Under the pieces are notes generated by a model. The model saw only the letters and a program-made list of their open reading frames with translations, had not been told where the DNA came from and ran no database searches. 64,000 bases of DNA from Lunatimonas sp. (GTDB lineage Bacteria > Bacteroidota > Bacteroidia > Cytophagales > Cyclobacteriaceae): assembly GCF_020832325.1 (NCBI RefSeq), contig NZ_JAFIEU010000038.1:90523-154522 (forward strand), given 5' to 3'. A program made the position numbers and the translations under genes. Each line of letters starts with the position of its first letter. The stretch's first letter is position 1. Shown one piece after another: positions 47,201-55,892 of this stretch.

Positions 47201-47332
47201 ACTCTCTTTAGAGCTGGCGTCGATCACCTCACCCGAAACAGTAACCGTGCTACCTTGCCCTTTGAGCGTGGAGGCGTGAAACATGAAGCCTACGAGCAGC
47301 ATAAAGCAAAGTGCGTTTCGAAGGAGCAGCAT
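44234..47332 (-). CDS. SusC/RagA TonB-linked outer-membrane receptor (pair 2)
   Basis: The 1032-residue protein has a signal peptide (to about residue 25), a carboxypeptidase-like domain (VSGEVIDASSKESIPGVNVLIQG), the TonB-box region LEEVVVVGYGTVRKSDLTGSV and the plug signature IESIDILKDASSSAVFGARAANG. A long beta-barrel ending in ITLGFNLSL follows. It works with the SusD protein just downstream to import a large nutrient. It has no STN domain. It is preceded by about 520 bp of AT-rich DNA. Confidence 0.95.
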   Translation of the reverse strand: MLLLRNALCFMLLVGFMFHASTLKGQGSTVTVSGEVIDASSKESIPGVNVLIQGSNRGTVTDIDGSYSITLSGPDAVLIFSFVGYLSQQINVGNQSTLNVELVADQAQLEEVVVVGYGTVRKSDLTGSVVRVNADNFKNQSNVQLTDMLAGTVAGFNANQSTSAAGGSSLEVRGPTSLSAGTEPLVVLDGVIFNGSIRDINPNDIESIDILKDASSSAVFGARAANGVLLVTTARGKEGKPSINFTSKLGVAMATRDDFAVRGPEGYLDYRRDFFRTLGLSQPDYHWFNPNSLPQGISLEQWRASNNNPNADNTREWLQRLNFFPIEVETYLAGETVDWRNEVMNRGVRQEYDLSIGGGTEQMKYYWSLGYIDNEGIILGDKFSTIRSRLNLDFEVTNWLKMGLNAQFSSRDESVVQANMTGMYQTSPFARIYEDDGNIRWFPHGYIGGQNPLINYLGQDRFRKINSLFNTLYAEFKLPLGFSLRSSFQPRIQTIRDYNYWSPQTIQGGQTFAQGRATRLENSLYEWMVDNVLKWNKEIGFHRLDATFLYNMEKNQIFESNMANQTFNPSPVLGYHGMQFGNDPTVSTNDLTYTGEGLMGRLNYTLMDRYLFTGSVRRDGFSAFGRENPRAVFPALAFGWQISEENFYTSGFMDQLKMRLSWGVNGNRDIGPYAAFAQMGSNLYYNGSQVQMGVFTSTLANPGLSWEETESYNVGFDIGLLANRINITMDYYDMETSNLLVNRSLPRITGFDNMTSNIGKLANRGFEFTVGAVNVNRPNFNWRTNLNYSMNRNRILSLFGETGEYTLQGQTITGEIPDFENEWFIGQPIDVVWNYDILGVWQVEEASQAAEFNLRPGDFKALDVDGNGVYEALQDKRFIGFSQPRHRLGLRNDFDFLRNFTASIFIRADLGHIREFSPSIAEWSTFDRRSTANYPYWTMDNRSNEYPRLNSNIAQFGGGIMPYKPASFLRIQDISLSYNIPRPLATRLGLQSARVFGSARNMITFDNWPGWDPESGLTPMPKIITLGFNLSL

Positions 47333-47855
47333 AGATCGACGATGGGAAAGCGAATCCTTCCATGGCCTATCTCGGAAATTTGAAGTAGTTGTTTTTTTTC
47401 ATAATATACTGGTGTTGTTGTAGTTAAACAGAGAAGGTGAAAATACCCTCTTTTACGTGTACGTTACCATAAATCTAAATTATTATTCTTTAAAAAGAAA
47501 ATTTTTTAATGATGTCAAAAGGGTTTATTTGTTGATTGGTTGAAATGTGTTTTGTAATTATCTCTATGAAAAAAATATTGTTAAACTATAATTTGCTTAT
47601 TCATGAAAATATAATTAGTTCATCCATGCATTTTTAAGAAAATTTCGGATATAAACAAAAATATTCCGGTATTAGTCACACATAATTCTTTTTCTAGTGA
47701 CCGAGACTATTCGCTTAGATAAAGGAATTTCAACCATTGGGAGTCTGGCGTGGCAGGAAATTAGGAGAAGAATGCCCTCCATCTGCGATCAGTCTAGTTC
47801 CCTGCTTTTTTTGGCAGTACGCAAAGCCTGATATAGGTTAAGTATACTGGGAATA
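47333..47855. other. 523-bp AT-rich intergenic region upstream of SusC pair 2
   Basis: No credible gene, tRNA or riboswitch is seen. The stretch is clearly more AT-rich than its surroundings. An ACGTGTACGT element occurs at about 47455-47464. It probably contains the promoter and regulatory sites for SusCD pair 2. Confidence 0.5.
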
Positions 47856-48329
47856 TTAAAGCGACTGGTCCTCCCGCCGGTAGGTCAGCTTTAGTCCTTT
47901 GATAAAATTGCGCAAGACCTGATCTTTGCATGGTCGAAACTGACTTTGACTTGGCTTTCGGAAAAATGCATTTAATTCGTGTCTGCTAAGGTGTTGTCCC
48001 GCCCGGGATAGTATTTCCAGCATGTCTTCTTCCTGTAAACTCAGCGCTATACGGAGCTTGCGGAGGACATCGTTATTGTTGAGTTTTTTTTCAGCTACCG
48101 GGTCCTTTCCTTCTTGCTTTCCCCGGTTTTTCACAATCATACCGTTTAAAAAATGTGACAGGTCTTTGTCGTAAATACTTTTGTAGTCAGTGTCCTCCTC
48201 CTTCTTAAGCCAATTGCTTACCTCTTCTCGGGTAACCTCTTTTCCGCCGAGTTCAAACAGGCGGATCATTTTGTCGTCGGTGTACGAAAACACGTACCGG
48301 AGATTTCGGAGGATGTCGTTGTTGTCCAT
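47856..48329 (-). CDS. DUF1456 (YehS-like) protein
   Basis: The 157-residue cytoplasmic protein consists of two similar halves of about 70 residues. The first has NNDILRNLRYVFSYTDDKMIRLFELGG and the second NNDVLRKLRIALSLQEEDMLEILSRAG. Each is followed by an xLSRxELNAFFRKP-like helix, as in the duplicated DUF1456 family. The family has no established biochemical role. It is transcribed alone, upstream of SusCD pair 2 and on the same strand. Confidence 0.9.
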   Translation of the reverse strand: MDNNDILRNLRYVFSYTDDKMIRLFELGGKEVTREEVSNWLKKEEDTDYKSIYDKDLSHFLNGMIVKNRGKQEGKDPVAEKKLNNNDVLRKLRIALSLQEEDMLEILSRAGQHLSRHELNAFFRKPSQSQFRPCKDQVLRNFIKGLKLTYRREDQSL

Positions 48330-48463
48330 TTGGCTGGCCCTTTTTGGCGATGTTTATGAGTCTAGTTAGACCTGCAAGTGGTCCAACAGGACGTAAAGAT
48401 AGCGCTTTCTCCTAAAAACCCGAGGCACTTTTGCTGTGATCGACCAGAGGGTTTTTATACCCC

Positions 48464-48503
48464 AAAAAAAGCCTACCCCAAAGTCACAGAGTCTTTGGGG
48501 TAG
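48464..48503 (-). terminator. Rho-independent terminator of clpB
   Basis: A 12-bp perfect stem (CCTACCCCAAAG with CTTTGGGGTAGG) around an 8-nt loop is followed on the minus strand by seven T, about 76 bp past the clpB stop codon. Confidence 0.88.
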
Positions 48504-48578
48504 GTTATCCACTGTAGTTGAAACACGCAGGGATGATGGTTGAATTTCACCGTAGTGCCCTTTAAGCCGCTACAGGTG

Positions 48579-51200
48579 TTAATCGACTACCTCTACGTGG
48601 TCTATGTTTTTAAAGTAAACTTGCCGGTCGGCGTCCAGATCCACCAATACCGCACTGTCGTTTTTGATGTATCCGCTGAGGATCTGTTTGGACAGTTCGT
48701 TTAGAATCAAACGCTGCATGGTACGCTTAAGCGGCCTTGCGCCAAACTGCGGATCGAATCCCACTTCGCCCAGATAGTCCAGCACCTCGGTGGTCGCTTC
48801 CAATTCAATGCCGGATTCCGCCAGCCTTCCTTGGATCTCTTTCCACTGAATGTCCACAATCTTTCGAATAATGGATCGGTTAAGTGGCTCAAACATGATT
48901 ACCTCATCGATTCGGTTTAAGAATTCGGGCCGTACCGATTTTTTGAGAAGTCCAAACACTTCGTTTTTCGTGTCCTCCATGACCTGGTCCTTGTTCCATT
49001 CCTCCATGGCTTCGAAGCGCTCCTGAATGAGCGTGGAGCCAATGTTGGTAGTCATGATGATGATGGTGTTTTTGAAGTTTGCCAGACGACCTTTGTTATC
49101 GGTCAGCCTTCCATCATCCAACACCTGTAGGAGTATGTTAAAGACGTCCGGGTGGGCTTTCTCGATTTCATCCAGTAATACGACAGAATAGGGTTTTCTT
49201 CGTACAGCTTCGGTGAGTTGCCCGCCCTCGTCGTAGCCAACATAGCCGGGAGGTGCACCCACCAGCCTGCTTACCGCATGCCTTTCTTGGTACTCCGACA
49301 TATCGATTCGCACCATGGCGTTGTCGTCGTTAAAGAGGTATTCAGCCAGCGCCTTGGCAAGTTCTGTTTTACCTACACCGGTGGTTCCAAGGAAGATAAA
49401 GGAACCAATAGGTCGCTTGGGATCTTGCAAGCCTGCTCGGCTTCTCCTTACCGCGTCGGATAGTGCGGTGATGGCTTCTTTCTGGCCGGCGACCCGCTTG
49501 CCCAGTTCGTCTTCCAAGTGAAGGAGTTTTTCCCGTTCGCTTTGGATCATCTTGTTCACAGGGATCCCTGTCCACTTAGAGACTACTGCTGCGATGTCTT
49601 CGTTGTCTACTTCCTCTTTAAGCAGGGAAGAGCCTTCCTGAATTTCCTTTAGTTGTTGTTGGAAAGAGCTCAGTCTTGCTTCACTTTCTACAATTTTCCC
49701 ATACCTAATTTCTGCTACTTTACCGAAGTCTCCCGCCCTTTCGGCTTGTTCTCCTTCTATTCGGAGCTTGTCTATGTTTTCCTTTTCGCGTTGAATGCCG
49801 AGGATTACCGCTTTTTCGCTTTCCCATTTGGCTTTGATGACCTGTCTTTTTTCGGAAAGCTCAGCAATTTCCCTGCTTAGCACGGCCTCTTTGTCCTTGT
49901 CCTTTTCCCTGCGGATGGCCTCTCGTTCGATCTCCAACTGCATGATCCGACGGTTAAGTTCGTCGAGTTCTTGAGGTAATGAGTCGATCTCCATACGGAG
50001 TTTGGCAGCTGCTTCATCCATCAGGTCAATCGCCTTGTCCGGCAGGTAGCGGTCTGAAATATACCTTTGAGACAGTTCAACGGCTGCGATCACCGCGTCG
50101 TCTTTGATTCGAACGCCATGGTGCAGTTCGTATTTGTCCTTTATACCCCTAAGAATAGAGATTGCGTCTGCCGCATCCGGCTCGTCTACGATGACCTGCT
50201 GAAATCTTCTTTCAAGCGCTTTATCCTTTTCGATATACTTCTGATACTCCTTGAGAGTGGTGGCACCTATGGCATGCAACTCTCCTCTCGCCAGTGCTGG
50301 CTTTAGGAGGTTAGCTGCATCCATCGCTCCTTCGCCGCCGCCTCCCGCACCGATGAGCGTATGTATCTCGTCGATGAAAAGAATGATCTGCCCATCGGAG
50401 TCAGTCACCTCCTTGATCACGGCTTTTAGTCTTTCCTCGAATTCTCCTTTGTACTTTGCGCCAGCTACCAGCAAGCCCATGTCTAAGGAGATGATGGTTT
50501 TACTCTTTAGGTTTTCGGGTACGTCTCCACTTACGATACGTTGCGCCAACCCTTCCACAATAGCGGTCTTGCCCACTCCCGGTTCTCCGAGTAAGATGGG
50601 GTTGTTTTTGGTCCGCCTTGCAAGTATCTGCAATACGCGCCGGATTTCCTCATCCCGGCCGATGACGGGATCAATTTTTCCCTTTTTGGCCAGTTCGTTC
50701 AGGTTTTTGGAATACTTTTCCAGAGACCTGTACTTTGATTCTGCGTTTTGATCTGTCACTTTATTTCCTTTCCTTAGTTCCTTAATGGCATCTATCAGGC
50801 GCTGTTCTGTTACACCCAGTTCCTTTAACAGTTTTGCGGTGGCATCGCTGCCAGACAATATAGCGAGCACGAGGTGCTCTACAGCGATAAATTCATCGCC
50901 AAACGGTTTCATGTATTCCTTGGCCTTCTGAAAAACCAGATTGGTGGCTTGGGAGAGGTAGGGCTGTTGTTGTCCGCTCACTTTTGGCAATCGTTGGATG
51001 ATTTCGTCCAGTTTTTGCGTAAGTAGTCTTGGGTTAATGCTTAGTTTTTGCAAAAGAAACTCAGACACGTTTCCATCCTCCTGAATGATCGCCTTGAGCA
51101 AGTGTGCGGGTTCGATTACCTGCTGCTGTTCGGCTGTGCACAATTCCAAAGCCTTTTGAATAGCTTCTTGGGATTTTATGGTATATTGCTTAAAGTCCAT
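48579..51200 (-). CDS. clpB: ATP-dependent chaperone ClpB
   Basis: ClpB is the Hsp100 disaggregase that works with DnaK. The 873-residue protein has an N-terminal Clp repeat domain, NBD1 with [18 protein letters not shown], a coiled-coil M domain (about 410-530, rich in Glu, Lys and Arg), and NBD2 with [19 protein letters not shown], plus [20 protein letters not shown]. Length fits bacterial ClpB. The promoter region contains a TGACA-N5-TGTCA palindrome that might be a heat-shock operator. Confidence 0.97.
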   Translation of the reverse strand: MDFKQYTIKSQEAIQKALELCTAEQQQVIEPAHLLKAIIQEDGNVSEFLLQKLSINPRLLTQKLDEIIQRLPKVSGQQQPYLSQATNLVFQKAKEYMKPFGDEFIAVEHLVLAILSGSDATAKLLKELGVTEQRLIDAIKELRKGNKVTDQNAESKYRSLEKYSKNLNELAKKGKIDPVIGRDEEIRRVLQILARRTKNNPILLGEPGVGKTAIVEGLAQRIVSGDVPENLKSKTIISLDMGLLVAGAKYKGEFEERLKAVIKEVTDSDGQIILFIDEIHTLIGAGGGGEGAMDAANLLKPALARGELHAIGATTLKEYQKYIEKDKALERRFQQVIVDEPDAADAISILRGIKDKYELHHGVRIKDDAVIAAVELSQRYISDRYLPDKAIDLMDEAAAKLRMEIDSLPQELDELNRRIMQLEIEREAIRREKDKDKEAVLSREIAELSEKRQVIKAKWESEKAVILGIQREKENIDKLRIEGEQAERAGDFGKVAEIRYGKIVESEARLSSFQQQLKEIQEGSSLLKEEVDNEDIAAVVSKWTGIPVNKMIQSEREKLLHLEDELGKRVAGQKEAITALSDAVRRSRAGLQDPKRPIGSFIFLGTTGVGKTELAKALAEYLFNDDNAMVRIDMSEYQERHAVSRLVGAPPGYVGYDEGGQLTEAVRRKPYSVVLLDEIEKAHPDVFNILLQVLDDGRLTDNKGRLANFKNTIIIMTTNIGSTLIQERFEAMEEWNKDQVMEDTKNEVFGLLKKSVRPEFLNRIDEVIMFEPLNRSIIRKIVDIQWKEIQGRLAESGIELEATTEVLDYLGEVGFDPQFGARPLKRTMQRLILNELSKQILSGYIKNDSAVLVDLDADRQVYFKNIDHVEVVD

Positions 51201-51280
51201 AGTATATCAATTCTTTTCGGTTGAATACCCTTATATCAAAATTTCAACCAAAGTGAAAAACCCTGAGTAATCGGAAAAAA

Positions 51281-51336
51281 TGACATAAACACCCTTGTTT
51301 TTCTGATTTTTTCTGACAAATTGACATAAATTGTCA
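51281..51336. promoter_or_regulatory. Palindrome and direct repeats upstream of clpB
   Basis: TGACATAAA occurs twice (51281-51289 and 51322-51330). The second copy is part of a perfect inverted repeat TGACA-N5-TGTCA (51322-51336), with another TGACAA at 51314. The elements lie 80-136 bp upstream of the clpB start and could be a regulator-binding site. No CIRCE (TTAGCACTC-N9) element is present. Confidence 0.4.
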
Positions 51337-51447
51337 CGGTGTGGAATAGGTGCTTTATCCGGAGGGCCCATACAGTTTGATCGCTCAATATTTTTTTGAT
51401 TATTCCTAAATATTGGATTAGTTTGTAGGGTATAAACTTCCCTCCCT

Positions 51448-52923
51448 ATGAGATGTTTCTTGGTGATCCTCTTGTTGTCCGTTGCTTTTTATTCCTGCCA
51501 AAGTCCGGTAGAAAAGAAGCCAAATTTCGTGTTCATTTTGGTAGATGATTTGGGGTGGGCTGACATTGGAGCTAATTGGGGCGAGACTTTCTACGAAACC
51601 CCTCATATCGATGCATTGGCAGCCAGAGGAGTGAGATTTAGTCAGGCATATGCTGCCCATCCGGTTTGCAGTCCTACTCGGGCTGCATTGATGACTGGCA
51701 AGCACCCCAACCGGGTGAATATCACAGACTGGATTCCCGGTTTTGACCGGGATGCTGATAGCAGGCCCATTGAGACACCCGCTATCAGCCATAAGCTAGC
51801 TTTGGAAGAAGTGACCTTGGCAGAAAAATTTCAAGAGGGCGGGTATCACACCTACTTCGTAGGAAAGTGGCATTTGGGTGAAGAGGAAACCTATTGGCCC
51901 GAATCTCAGGGATTTGATGTCAACATTGGAGGCTGGAGTGTGGGAGCGCCTCAGCTCAAGCCGGGGACAGCAAACGGTTACTTTTCTCCCTACGGAAACC
52001 CTCGTCTGAAGGACGGCCCTGAGGGGGAGTACCTTACAGATAGGCTTACCGAGGAGAGCGTGCGGCTAATGAGGGAAGCTGGCGACAAGCCCTTTTTACT
52101 TTACCTGTCTTATTACACGGTGCACACGCCTATTCAGGCTGTACCGCGGCATCATGACCGGTTTCAGCAAAAGTTAGCCGAGCAATCCCAGGTGCCCGAG
52201 GAAGATCGGTATCAGCCGGAGGGAGTGGATGGTATTACGCGGCTGATCCAGGATAATACTGGATATGCCTCGATGGTAGCAGCGATGGACGAAAACATAG
52301 GTAGGATCATGGGTGCTCTGAAGGAGCTAGGATTGGAGGAGAATACCTGGGTGATTTTTACGTCCGACAATGGTGGACTTTCTACCTTGTTTTCGGAGGG
52401 TGCTCCTACGGCCAACGGACCCTTGCGTGCAGGAAAGGGTTGGTGTTACGAGGGTGGCATACGGGTGCCTTTGCTGGTTTATGGTCCCGGCCTCACAGGG
52501 CCAGGTAGGGTGGTAGATGAACCGGTGGTCAGTATGGACTATTTTACGACCATGCTTTCTCTGGCGGGCATTCCCCATGAAGCGCATGATGGGAACAGCT
52601 TGGTACCGTTGTTGGTGAAAAACGCGGGAGGAAACTGGGAAAGGGAGGAGCTGTTTTGGCATTATCCGCATTATCACGGCAGTGCATGGCGTCCGGGATC
52701 GGCATTGCGAAAGGGAAAATGGAAGTTGATCTATTACTACGAGAGTGAATCGAGGGAGTTGTTTGACCTAGAGGCCGACCCTCGGGAATCCACGGACCTG
52801 TCTTCCCGCATGCCTGACTTGGCGAATAGCATGCAACATCGGTTGTTTGAGCGCCTAAATGAATCAGGGGCCAAGTTTCCGATCAAAAAGGGGGATGCTA
52901 CGGCACTTCCCATCGGTCTATGA
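51448..52923 (+). CDS. Sulfatase lipoprotein (type I, formylglycine-dependent)
   Basis: The 491-residue protein has a lipoprotein signal (lipobox FYSC, Cys17). FVFILVDDLGWADIG carries the first metal Asp pair. HPVCSPTRAALMTG contains the C-x-P-x-R sulfatase motif with Cys74 as the residue converted to formylglycine. GKWHLGE and FTSDNGGLS add the other metal and substrate residues. It would cleave sulfate esters at the cell surface or periplasm. It needs a maturase, not found here. The substrate is unknown; no SusCD genes are adjacent. Confidence 0.93.
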   Translation: MRCFLVILLLSVAFYSCQSPVEKKPNFVFILVDDLGWADIGANWGETFYETPHIDALAARGVRFSQAYAAHPVCSPTRAALMTGKHPNRVNITDWIPGFDRDADSRPIETPAISHKLALEEVTLAEKFQEGGYHTYFVGKWHLGEEETYWPESQGFDVNIGGWSVGAPQLKPGTANGYFSPYGNPRLKDGPEGEYLTDRLTEESVRLMREAGDKPFLLYLSYYTVHTPIQAVPRHHDRFQQKLAEQSQVPEEDRYQPEGVDGITRLIQDNTGYASMVAAMDENIGRIMGALKELGLEENTWVIFTSDNGGLSTLFSEGAPTANGPLRAGKGWCYEGGIRVPLLVYGPGLTGPGRVVDEPVVSMDYFTTMLSLAGIPHEAHDGNSLVPLLVKNAGGNWEREELFWHYPHYHGSAWRPGSALRKGKWKLIYYYESESRELFDLEADPRESTDLSSRMPDLANSMQHRLFERLNESGAKFPIKKGDATALPIGL

Positions 52924-53025
52924 GGTAGAATGGGGTTACCTGGTGAACTTATACAGGTCTGTTTGGGTTGAACTGCTTTGGTAATTGTATAGCAAATCGC
53001 TTAACAGATCGCGACATCGAGCATA

Positions 53026-54087
53026 ATGAGTGGGGAAATAAAAAAAGATATCAGGAAATTGAGCTTGGCGGAACTGGAGGAGTTTTTCCTTTCGGTGGGA
53101 GATAAGAAATTCAGGGCCAAGCAGGTGTACGATTGGCTGTGGAACAAAAAGCTGAAAAACTTTGAGGAGATGACCAACATCTCCAAGGCTACCCGCGAAA
53201 TGCTGGAGCATCACTTTGTGATCAATCACATCCGGGTAGATCAAATGCAGCGTAGCGAAGATGGTACCATCAAGAATGCCGTGATGCTGTATGATGGCAA
53301 GATCGTAGAGTCGGTACTTATTCCCACGCCAAAGCGCATTACCGCGTGCGTATCCTCCCAAGTTGGTTGTAGCTTGGATTGCAATTTTTGTGCGACAGCC
53401 CGACTCAAACGTATGCGCAACCTGCACCCAGATGAAATATTTGACCAGGTGGTGGCCATCATGGAAGAAGCTAAAATTTATTTTGACAGACCACTAACCA
53501 ATATCGTATTCATGGGCATGGGTGAGCCTTTGTTGAATTACGCCAATTTGCTGGAAGCCATAGATAAGATAACTTCCCCAGAGGGGCTTGGTATGTCGCC
53601 TAAACGAATTACGGTATCTACCGTGGGGGTATGTAAGATGATACGGAAACTGGCAGACGACGAAGTAAAATTTAATCTGGCGGTTTCCTTGCATTCAGCT
53701 ATCAATGAAACCCGGAGCAGGCTGATGCCCATCAACGACACCAATCCACTGGAAGAACTGGCTGAAGCACTCAAGTACTGGTATGCCAAAACCAAACGAA
53801 AAGTTACCTATGAATACGTTGTATGGAAGGGAATAAATGATGACGAACCTCACGCGCTTGCGTTGGCAAAATTTTGCCAGATTATTCCGTCTAAGGTTAA
53901 CCTCATTCAGTATAATCCCATCGATGATGGAGAGTTTCAGCAGGCGGATCCGGAAAAGATTTCCCTATATGTCAGTGTACTGGAGAGCTTTGGAATCGTC
54001 GCAAAGGTACGAAAGTCTAGGGGCCAGGATATTGATGCAGCTTGTGGCCAGTTAGCTAACAAGAACGATCTGATTACAGAGGGATGA
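53026..54087 (+). CDS. rlmN: Dual-specificity 23S rRNA/tRNA adenine C2-methyltransferase
   Basis: RlmN methylates A2503 of 23S rRNA and A37 of some tRNAs by a radical SAM mechanism. The 353-residue protein has the N-terminal RNA-binding domain, the cluster motif CSLDCNFCAT (CX3CX2C), FMGMGEPLLNY, NLAVSLHS and the C-terminal DAACGQLA with the methyl-carrying Cys. The start is ATG 53026. It stands alone on the plus strand, followed by the minus-strand rhomboid genes. Confidence 0.96.
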   Translation: MSGEIKKDIRKLSLAELEEFFLSVGDKKFRAKQVYDWLWNKKLKNFEEMTNISKATREMLEHHFVINHIRVDQMQRSEDGTIKNAVMLYDGKIVESVLIPTPKRITACVSSQVGCSLDCNFCATARLKRMRNLHPDEIFDQVVAIMEEAKIYFDRPLTNIVFMGMGEPLLNYANLLEAIDKITSPEGLGMSPKRITVSTVGVCKMIRKLADDEVKFNLAVSLHSAINETRSRLMPINDTNPLEELAEALKYWYAKTKRKVTYEYVVWKGINDDEPHALALAKFCQIIPSKVNLIQYNPIDDGEFQQADPEKISLYVSVLESFGIVAKVRKSRGQDIDAACGQLANKNDLITEG

Positions 54088-54156
54088 GCGATCACCGTTC
54101 GTATATTCCGTAGTGCTGTGGCGTGGTTTCCGTCAAACCCTTCATCGATCCCCAAG

Positions 54157-55086
54157 TTACTTATTGCTAAAATCAAACAGCTTCCGTTTTTCCTCCTTAC
54201 TTAGGTTGTCGTACCCTTTTTCGGCTATTTTGTCCAAAATACGGTCTATTTCCTCTTGAGTGGTGGTGTCTGAGGAGGCTTTCGTGCTTTTTGGTGGAGG
54301 TGTACTGGAGGTGTAGGCTTGTTTTTCACTTTCCGCAGGCCTGCGATAGGTTACTTTTACCTTGGGTTTTTTAGAAAACAATTTCTCAAAAAACGCCCCA
54401 ATTGCCTGTACAAACACTCCGATATCTTTGCCTTTGTTCAACTGTAGGACGTAATAATAGCCCATAAAAGCGCCCCCAAGGTGGGCAAGTTCGCCACCAG
54501 CATTACTTCCCGCGGAATTGGCAAAGGCAATCAACACATAAAAGATCGCGATGTACTTGATTTTTACCGGTCCTAAGAGCAGCAGATGGAATTCTGTATT
54601 GGGACGGAGTGTGGCCGCAGCTACTACGATGGCATATACTCCTGCGCTTGCCCCCAGCATCAGCGCACCCTCTACGCGATTGCTGAAGTAGGGAGCTATG
54701 TTGTAGATGAGCATGTAGAATATTCCCCCTGTAATCCCTCCAAGGATGTATAGGTTGACCAATTTTCGGCTACCCAGAAAGTCATGTACCAACAGCCCGA
54801 ACCAGTACAAAAACAATAGGTTGAACAGGACATGGAAGAAGCTCTCGTGCAAAAACATGTAAGTAAACAACGTCCAGGGCTTCGTAATGAATTCCGGAAT
54901 GGAAGCTGGCATCATAAAAAACGAAATCAGGGACCTATAGACGTCGTTAGCCCCTCCCAGGGTGAGAAACACCCGCAAAACCATGAACGTAACAAATAAC
55001 AAAATATTGATCGCCAATAGTTTGTAAAGCCCGTTATTTTTCTGGTTAAAGGCGTTTTTAATGTTATACCAAAATCCTCCGTACAT
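54157..55086 (-). CDS. Rhomboid-family intramembrane serine protease with cytoplasmic tail
   Basis: The 309-residue protein has six predicted membrane segments. MLGASAGVYAIVVA holds the GxSx catalytic Ser, and GGELAHLGGAFMGYYYV holds the catalytic His. FLHESFFHVLFNLLFLYWFG is the typical HxxxN helix. The C-terminal ~90 residues are soluble, Ser/Thr/Pro-rich, and end in EEIDRILDKIAEKGYDNLS, a tail found in Bacteroidota rhomboids. It starts 1 bp after the stop of a second rhomboid gene. Substrates are unknown. Confidence 0.92.
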   Translation of the reverse strand: MYGGFWYNIKNAFNQKNNGLYKLLAINILLFVTFMVLRVFLTLGGANDVYRSLISFFMMPASIPEFITKPWTLFTYMFLHESFFHVLFNLLFLYWFGLLVHDFLGSRKLVNLYILGGITGGIFYMLIYNIAPYFSNRVEGALMLGASAGVYAIVVAAATLRPNTEFHLLLLGPVKIKYIAIFYVLIAFANSAGSNAGGELAHLGGAFMGYYYVLQLNKGKDIGVFVQAIGAFFEKLFSKKPKVKVTYRRPAESEKQAYTSSTPPPKSTKASSDTTTQEEIDRILDKIAEKGYDNLSKEEKRKLFDFSNK

Positions 55087-55087
55087 G

Positions 55088-55879
55088 TTAGTAGAAATTT
55101 CTCCGATCCCTTTTCCAATAGGTTACCAAGAATGCCCCAATGACCAATCCCGAAAGATGGGCGAAATGGGCGACGTTGTCGGCGGGATTACTTGCAAATA
55201 TATGATATACCGTGTATAGTCCATAGAACAGTACGAGGTATTTTGCTTTTATCGGTATCGGTGGGAAAAGCAAAAACAGTTGGGTGTTGGGAAAAAGCAT
55301 TCCGAATGCAATCAAAACACCAAATAAGGCACCCGAAGCGCCCACCATGGGAATGTTCACTTGCCGATCTCTGATTCCCAGCATGTTTCGAGTGGCCCGG
55401 TCTATGAGTTCGGGATTGTCGGGGTTTCTACTGTAAGCGTCTACCAGATCGTAGATGCTTGCATTGAACAAGTGCCTGTTTGACGTGACAAAACGATTAA
55501 ATACTTCGGGGTCGGGATTTTCGGTAAATGCCTCTATTTGACTATTGAGCCGATTGATTTTATACACGTTGTATCCGGAATATAATATCCCAGATCCTAC
55601 TCCACAGACCATCCAGAGAATGATGATTTTTTTGGGTCCGAGAAATTGTTCTAACAGCGGTCCGAAGATAAATAGACCAAACATGTTGCTGAAGAGATGC
55701 CAAAAATCGGCATGCATGAACATGTAGGTGACAAATTGGAAGGGTAGAAAGAATCGGGACTCGATATGGTATAACGCAAACCAAGCCTTTAGCTGGGGCA
55801 TAAAAAATACCGTGATGATGTGCATGCCGATGGTGATCAGCAAGAGGTTTTTCACGGTTGGGGTTAAGGCTCTAAACAT
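55088..55879 (-). CDS. Rhomboid-family intramembrane serine protease
   Basis: The 263-residue protein has six predicted membrane segments and both catalytic residues: Ser in MVGASGALFGVLIA and His in VAHFAHLSGLVIGAF. FMHADFWHLFSNMFGLFIFG is the HxxxN-type helix. A ~60-residue loop (ending RNMLGIRDRQVNIP) separates early and late helices. It lies between mutL (13 bp) and the second rhomboid (1 bp), on one transcript. The two proteins differ in sequence and are not a recent duplication. Confidence 0.92.
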   Translation of the reverse strand: MFRALTPTVKNLLLITIGMHIITVFFMPQLKAWFALYHIESRFFLPFQFVTYMFMHADFWHLFSNMFGLFIFGPLLEQFLGPKKIIILWMVCGVGSGILYSGYNVYKINRLNSQIEAFTENPDPEVFNRFVTSNRHLFNASIYDLVDAYSRNPDNPELIDRATRNMLGIRDRQVNIPMVGASGALFGVLIAFGMLFPNTQLFLLFPPIPIKAKYLVLFYGLYTVYHIFASNPADNVAHFAHLSGLVIGAFLVTYWKRDRRNFY

Positions 55880-55892
55880 AGATAGGGATTGA

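Noticed and set aside
51418..51792. 124-codon minus-strand ORF over the start of the sulfatase gene
   Set aside because: It lies antisense to a clear lipoprotein signal and catalytic motif. No independent coding evidence.
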